DNA from: RGIG1959 sp045637645
GTDB lineage: Bacteria; Bacillota; Clostridia; Oscillospirales; Acutalibacteraceae
Assembly (NCBI GenBank): GCA_045637645.1
Contig: JAZTZV010000011.1
Coordinates: 1 to 9,024 of the forward strand
Direction: 5' to 3'
DNA length: 9,024 nt
A program made the translations under genes and the position numbers. The notes beneath the pieces were generated by a model. That model did no database searches. It saw nothing but the letters and a program-made list of their open reading frames with translations, and was not told the origin of the DNA. Every line of letters begins with the position of its first letter. Within the stretch, counting starts at the first letter, position 1. Positions 5,323-9,024 of this stretch are shown piece by piece.

Positions 5323-6724
5323 ATGCCAATCCCATTGCTTCGAGGATGGTTTGTGCCATCAGTTTGTGGCCGCCGTTGAGCGGGTGGACGCCGTCGTTGG
5401 CGTTGACATACTGCATCAGTTCGCTGCCCCAACGCGCCTCTTGATCGATGTAGATGCCGTTCGTTTCGTTGGCGAGACGCTTGAGCTCTTCGCTGAAGAA
5501 CACAAATTTCTCATCGATGTCCGCTTTGATCGCGGCACTGCAGTTTTTGTAGCCATCGAGGGTTTTGTAGTTGTTCCAGAGATAATCGTTGACGATCACG
5601 TTGGTGCCGTTTTTCTTGCACTCGGCGATCAAATAATCGATGCGGTTCGAGAACGCCGCTTTGGTGTAGCCGTAATCGCGGCCCCAGAACGCGTCGTTGT
5701 AACCCAGACCGACGATCAGCGTACCCGAAGACGCCGCTTGCGACAACACTTTGTCGGACAGCGACGTGAGCATCGCACCGCCGCGCGTGTATTTGTTGAA
5801 CGTGATGCTGTTGCCCGAAATGTCGTTGTAGAAACCGAGGCCGTTGATGGTGACGGGCGAGTTGTCGCCGCTGGTGATGGCGATGGTCATGCCGTTTTTG
5901 AAATCGGACACACGGTAGAAGCCCGTGCGCTTGGTTTCGCAAACGGTGTTCTCGCAATCGATCACCACGTTGCCGTTGATGTCCGCTTGGTCATAGCCAA
6001 GACCGTCCACGACGTTGGACATCACGAACGTGCCGTAACCGGGGCCGGTTTGATAATAGACACAGAAATATTCGTAGTTGTAGCCGCTGCGGAGTTTGTA
6101 GGTCAGACCCGCCCATTGCTTGTATGCCGTCAAGCCGAAGCTCATCAAGCGATCGCCGCTGTCGGTTTCGCTCCAGCCCGTGTCATTGCCCGGAACGCCG
6201 GGGCCACCCGTCATTTCCGGCCACGAGCAGACTTCGTCGGAGCGCGGCGACCAGTTGGTGGTGTAAGCGGGCATAAAACCGTAGTTCGGAGAACCGTTTT
6301 TGCCGTTCACCGCTTTTTTGACGATGCCCGCGTAGCTGGTGTCGGCGATGTTGCCTTCACAGCCCGCGCCGAAGGAGATCGAGTCGCCCAAAATCGCGAC
6401 GGATCGCTCGCCCCAGCAGTCGAGGTTGTCGGTGGTGGTGTAATCGATTGCTTCGCTTACTGTCATAGTTTGTTTCAACACCCTTCTGGCATCGACGGTA
6501 TCGATTCTGCCGTTTTGATCAAAGTCGCCCCACCACAGCTCGCGCATCGTCGGGGTGGATTCATTCAGCGCGACAACGATCATATCGCGCACATCGGAGG
6601 TATTGATCCTGCCGTCATTGTTGAAATCGCCTTTGCCCGATGCCGACACCGAAAGCGGCAGACAAGCCGCCAAAAGAGACGCCGTCATGCTCAGCGACAA
6701 AGCCGTAGCCAAAAACTTTTTCAT
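5321..6724 (-). CDS. Secreted SGNH/GDSL hydrolase with N-terminal dockerin and ambiguous signal peptide
   Basis: This is a 467-residue predicted esterase. The dockerin (about 30-87) has loops D33-N35-D37-G38-D44 and D67-D69-N71-G72-D78, both with acceptable ligands. The SGNH domain has GDSIS (Ser115), TRGG (313-316), GYND (341-344, Asn343) and DGVH (Asp444, His447), with Trp383 in the VNDYLW motif. The insertion after block I contains YEYFCVYY and GYGTFVM, the same pattern as the lipoprotein paralogue. The N-terminus holds both a lipobox-like L18-A-A-C21 and a type I site V26-S-A28, so it could be lipidated or released. It stops at AMGLA and lacks the EWTExW tail of the two downstream dockerin paralogues. 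The ribosome site is weak (AAGGCGG). It lies 19 bases after the GH20 gene and is surely co-transcribed with it. Substrate unknown; a glycan ester is inferred. Confidence 0.9.
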   Translation of the reverse strand: MKKFLATALSLSMTASLLAACLPLSVSASGKGDFNNDGRINTSDVRDMIVVALNESTPTMRELWWGDFDQNGRIDTVDARRVLKQTMTVSEAIDYTTTDNLDCWGERSVAILGDSISFGAGCEGNIADTSYAGIVKKAVNGKNGSPNYGFMPAYTTNWSPRSDEVCSWPEMTGGPGVPGNDTGWSETDSGDRLMSFGLTAYKQWAGLTYKLRSGYNYEYFCVYYQTGPGYGTFVMSNVVDGLGYDQADINGNVVIDCENTVCETKRTGFYRVSDFKNGMTIAITSGDNSPVTINGLGFYNDISGNSITFNKYTRGGAMLTSLSDKVLSQAASSGTLIVGLGYNDAFWGRDYGYTKAAFSNRIDYLIAECKKNGTNVIVNDYLWNNYKTLDGYKNCSAAIKADIDEKFVFFSEELKRLANETNGIYIDQEARWGSELMQYVNANDGVHPLNGGHKLMAQTILEAMGLA

Positions 6725-6743
6725 CGTGTTTTCCGCCTTTCCG

Positions 6744-8621
6744 TTACGAAATCACCGAAGCCGTGGCAATGCGCGACCAGGTGTTGCAGAAGGTGTTGAC
6801 ATCCGCGTTTTCGTCCGCGCGCGCGTCGAAGAACAGACGATCCTCGTCGAATTCTTCGAGCTTGTCAACAGCACCCGCCAGATACGCCTTGATGCGTTTC
6901 TCGGCGGTGCGAATGCGGTTTTGCAAGCCGCCCAAGCGCAGGTCGATGGTGTCGAAGCCGAAGGCTTTGTTTTCGCGCATCCAGCCGTCATAGAACAGGT
7001 CGGTGAACGCGGTCAGTTTCGCCGCCACTTCGGGAAGTGCGGTGTCGACAAGTGCCGCGAGCTTGTCGCGGTCGCCCGCGAGATACGCCGCACGCAGGTC
7101 GATGCCGATGACCGACTTGACGGCGAGCAGTTCGCACAGCGACGCTTCGTATTCAAACAGATATTGATACTCCTTGTTGCGTTCGCCCGCCGCGCGAAGC
7201 TCCGCCGCCGTTTCGGTGAAGAAGGTCGGGAAAGTCGCGGGGTCGACGTGGCGATCGAACAAGCCTTGCATCACGTCTTGATACAGCAAATATTTCGAGG
7301 GGTTCAAACCGATCGCGGGTTGGTTTTCGGTGGTGCGGTTGGGTTTGTCGAGAAGGAGGAAATCCTCAAGCGTCGCGCCCATGCAATCGGCAAAACGGTC
7401 GGCAAGCAATTCGTCGGAGACGTCGCCGCCGTTGTAATCGATCTCGGCATACAGTTGCAGCACGGGGAGCACCACATTCAGCGGGCATTCCGCGCCGTCG
7501 TCACCCCAAGCGGTCGCGAACACGTCGGCGATCTCGTTGCCGATGCATTGCGTCAATGCCGCGCGCGAGGCTTTGAGCGAGAATTTGAGTTCGGGAAGCA
7601 GTCCGTTCCACTTCCACGCGCAACCCGCAAACACGATCGGATTGCGGAATTGTTTGTGTTGCTTCAAGACCGTGTCATAACGGTTCTTGTCGTCGCAATA
7701 ATACTCCCAATAGACCAGCGACACGCCCTCGGGCACTTTGTCGATGATCGCTTTGTCGATGCCGTTTTCGGCGTCGTTGTAGGAGCCGCCCGCCAAATGG
7801 AAAAACATGTCGCTCCACATCATCGGGGTAAAATCGTGCTCTTGGCAGATGCCGAGCACGCGGGCAATATGCTCACACATGATATCCACGCGCGAACGCA
7901 CGCCGTGTTTCTTCATGTAGTTGCCAAGACCGATCATGTGCGCTTCGTCCATGCCGATGTTGATGCGGCGGCTACGGAAGCATTTGCGCATTTTCTTGAC
8001 CATTTCGGTGACAAATTCGTAGGTGGTGTCTTCGCCCGCCATCATGATGTCGTTGCAGTCGATCATGTGGGAGAACGCGCCCCAACGAAGCACGGTCGGC
8101 AAGTGCGCGAGCGTTTGGATGCAGGGCACGACTTCGATGCCGAGCGCCCATGCCGCGTCGTCGACAGCGATGAGTTCCTCGTCGGTGTAGCGACCGCGCA
8201 TATAACCGAAGAACGGACGGTCTTCGAGGGTGTACATATCCTCGGTATAGAGTTGCATCGTGTTCAGACCCATGAGCGCCATGCGGGCGAGAGTCTCTTT
8301 GATGGTTTCGAGCGTCGGTGCCGCGTTGCGCGAGCAGTCGAGCATGAAACCGTTCGAAGCAAAGCAGGCTTTCTCGCTGACCTCTACGGCTTTGCCGCCG
8401 AGGAGATAGGACACGCCACGGAAGAATTCCACGCGACGGCTGTAAGAGATCGACGCGGTTTTCGCGCCGTCATAGGACACGGTAAGACCCGCCTCCTGCT
8501 CGCTGACCGTAACAACAATGTCCGCTTCGTCGGCGGATGCTGCGATTTCAATGCCGCGGAACGCCAGCAACGCCAATCCTTCGTCAAGCGTTGTCGTGAT
8601 CGGGGTAATAAACAGTTTCAT
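6744..8621 (-). CDS. GH20 exo-beta-N-acetylhexosaminidase, cytoplasmic (GcnA/GH20C-like)
   Basis: This 625-residue enzyme probably removes terminal beta-linked GlcNAc or GalNAc from short oligosaccharides inside the cell. The decisive motif is IGMDEAH, the Asp-Glu pair of family GH20 (Asp225 polarises the substrate acetamido group, Glu226 is the acid/base). The barrel appears to start at GFMLDCSRNA (91-100) after an N-terminal domain of about 85 residues and to run to about 400. Aromatic residues likely to line the pocket are seen at Trp269, Trp305, Trp336, Trp338 and Trp372. A helical C-terminal domain fills 400-625. There is no signal peptide. The length and layout fit streptococcal GcnA/GH20C (about 627 residues), which need no chaperone or export; this comparison is from memory. 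The ATG at 8621 has only a distant AAGGA (8636-8640). It is the first gene after the promoter at 8702-8730, so it heads the operon with the secreted esterases. Confidence 0.92.
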   Translation of the reverse strand: MKLFITPITTTLDEGLALLAFRGIEIAASADEADIVVTVSEQEAGLTVSYDGAKTASISYSRRVEFFRGVSYLLGGKAVEVSEKACFASNGFMLDCSRNAAPTLETIKETLARMALMGLNTMQLYTEDMYTLEDRPFFGYMRGRYTDEELIAVDDAAWALGIEVVPCIQTLAHLPTVLRWGAFSHMIDCNDIMMAGEDTTYEFVTEMVKKMRKCFRSRRINIGMDEAHMIGLGNYMKKHGVRSRVDIMCEHIARVLGICQEHDFTPMMWSDMFFHLAGGSYNDAENGIDKAIIDKVPEGVSLVYWEYYCDDKNRYDTVLKQHKQFRNPIVFAGCAWKWNGLLPELKFSLKASRAALTQCIGNEIADVFATAWGDDGAECPLNVVLPVLQLYAEIDYNGGDVSDELLADRFADCMGATLEDFLLLDKPNRTTENQPAIGLNPSKYLLYQDVMQGLFDRHVDPATFPTFFTETAAELRAAGERNKEYQYLFEYEASLCELLAVKSVIGIDLRAAYLAGDRDKLAALVDTALPEVAAKLTAFTDLFYDGWMRENKAFGFDTIDLRLGGLQNRIRTAEKRIKAYLAGAVDKLEEFDEDRLFFDARADENADVNTFCNTWSRIATASVIS

Positions 8622-8701
8622 AAAACACGATCCCGTCCTTTTTCAAGTTTATTTGTCAAGATGCGGGCGCACCACACCGATTATGACAATTATTCAGTAT
8701 C

Positions 8702-8730
8702 ATGATAGCACATACTGTTCCGTTTTGCAA
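8702..8730 (-). promoter_or_regulatory. SigA-type promoter with extended -10
   Basis: On the minus strand a -35 box TTGCAA (8725-8730) is followed by a 17-base spacer and a -10 box TATCAT (8702-8707). TGC just before the -10 box supplies the extended -10 TG. Transcription would start near 8695, giving a leader of about 75 bases before the GH20 start codon. This is the best promoter in the window and the only convincing one for the minus-strand cluster. Confidence 0.8.
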
Positions 8731-8758
8731 CCTATTTATATAGGGAATGTATTGCAAA
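8724..8758 (-). promoter_or_regulatory. Inverted repeats at the -35 region, possible operator
   Basis: On the minus strand TTTGCAA (8752-8758) and TTGCAAA (8724-8730) form a 7-bp inverted repeat whose right half is the -35 box. Between them CCTAT and ATAGG (8740-8744, 8731-8735) form a second inverted repeat with a 4-base centre, not concentric with the first. Both suit a dimeric regulator that would compete with or contact RNA polymerase. No regulator gene is in the window, and the AT-rich sequence makes chance symmetry possible. Confidence 0.35.
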
Positions 8759-8784
8759 TTTGCGGCGGGCATCTTGATCTCCTT

Positions 8785-8940
8785 GTTTAACGCATCGCGT
8801 TTGACAGGGGGATTCCGTCGCGCATAGCGCGACCGCGTCCAACGGCAACGCGGCGAAGCACCTCACTACGGAGTTGCGGCAACCCCACACCAAACAAAAA
8901 AGGGCTGTCGCGTTAAGGGCAGTTTGCACAAAGCGCAAGT
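8785..8940. repeat. Hairpin-rich non-coding stretch, probably part of a dispersed repeat
   Basis: I see no convincing gene here. A perfect 7-bp hairpin GTCGCGC/GCGCGAC (8817-8823, 8827-8833) is followed at once by a 6-bp hairpin CCGCGT/ACGCGG (8833-8838, 8848-8853). Further right are a short GTTGC/GCAAC symmetry near 8873-8883 and an A-tract before GGGCTGTCGCG. The texture matches the intergenic repeat mosaics of Oscillospiraceae genomes, and peptides read from it look like those annotated spuriously from such repeats. That recognition is from memory. Confidence 0.5.
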
Positions 8941-8945
8941 ATCTT

Positions 8946-9024
8946 GGCTCCCCTTGTCAGGGGAGCTGGCACGGCAAAGCCGTGACTGAGGGGTAGTTTT
9001 TCTCTCCCTCCGTCTTTCGGCTTC
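8946..9024. repeat. Dispersed intergenic palindromic repeat (REP-like), running off the window
   Basis: Two tight hairpins stand side by side. GCTCCCCT/AGGGGAGC pairs 8947-8954 with 8959-8966 (8 bp, loop TGTC), and CACGGC/GCCGTG pairs 8970-8975 with 8979-8984 (6 bp, loop AAA). GACTGAGGGG follows. I recognise this combination as a high-copy intergenic repeat in gut Oscillospiraceae genomes; that is recollection, not a search. The sequence after 9000 (CTCTCCCTCCGTC) is typical of its continuation. No gene is visible to the window edge. Confidence 0.72.

Noticed and set aside
5307..5432. N-terminal extension of 42 codons for the 3837-5306 gene
   Set aside because: It overlaps the upstream gene, is Arg/Gln/Pro-rich, and would hide the signal peptide; AAGGAGG supports the ATG at 5306.
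1737..8705. Very long plus-strand open frames opposite the SGNH and GH20 genes (for example 1737-3779, 3819-5444, 5246-6799, 6555-8705)
   Set aside because: Their products are rich in Arg, His and Val with no recognisable domain, and they lie antisense to genes with clear motifs, signal peptides and ribosome sites. They arise from the GC-rich third positions of the real genes.
8714..8730. Possible catabolite-control (cre) site around TTGCAAAACGGAACA
   Set aside because: The central CG is displaced by one base from the cre consensus, so the match fails at the most conserved positions.
8732..8938. A 68-codon minus-strand frame upstream of the GH20 gene
   Set aside because: It covers the hairpin repeat and the promoter's upstream symmetry, has no ribosome site, and its peptide resembles spurious translations of intergenic repeats.
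1..9024. CRISPR arrays, tRNA or rRNA genes, insertion sequences, integrases
   Set aside because: No regularly spaced direct repeats, cloverleaf-like sequences, rRNA motifs or transposase/integrase motifs were seen on either strand.

Overview
The window looks like a gut-type Clostridia chromosome (Oscillospiraceae/Ruminococcaceae-like). The evidence is moderately GC-rich coding sequence, type I dockerin modules, GGAGG ribosome sites, and a hairpin repeat at the right edge that I recall as dispersed in such genomes. The organism assignment is inference; no rRNA or other marker gene is present.

Layout. Apart from a 25-codon C-terminal scrap of a plus-strand gene at the left edge (2-79), every gene lies on the minus strand and is read from right to left. 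A strong extended -10 promoter (8702-8730) drives a cytoplasmic GH20 exo-beta-N-acetylhexosaminidase (6744-8621). It is followed at short spacing by two secreted SGNH/GDSL hydrolases with N-terminal dockerins (5321-6724, 3837-5306). After a 90-bp hairpin-containing gap comes a third dockerin-SGNH protein (2283-3746). A 219-bp gap then carries a terminator-like hairpin and the decayed 3' end of a further SGNH paralogue (about 2060-2165). Next is a fourth SGNH hydrolase, a lipoprotein without dockerin (879-2063), translationally coupled by an ATGA overlap to a multi-pass membrane protein of unknown function (121-882). A perfect 19-bp hairpin (76-116) ends both this cluster and the convergent plus-strand gene. 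The 400 bp at the right end hold the promoter and hairpin-rich non-coding repeats.

How it may work. Four intact members of one esterase-like family, plus a relic, are arrayed in tandem. Three are equipped to dock onto a cohesin scaffold and one to be anchored in the membrane. All have an insertion of roughly 200 residues between the nucleophile block and the second conserved glycine, with strands typical of a carbohydrate-binding beta-sandwich. The most economical model is extracellular removal of acyl groups from a decorated glycan, then uptake and intracellular release of terminal GlcNAc or GalNAc by the GH20 enzyme. Substrate, scaffoldin and transporter are not visible here, so this pathway is inference. 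The tandem amplification, the split in cellular address and the relic gene are the most unusual features.
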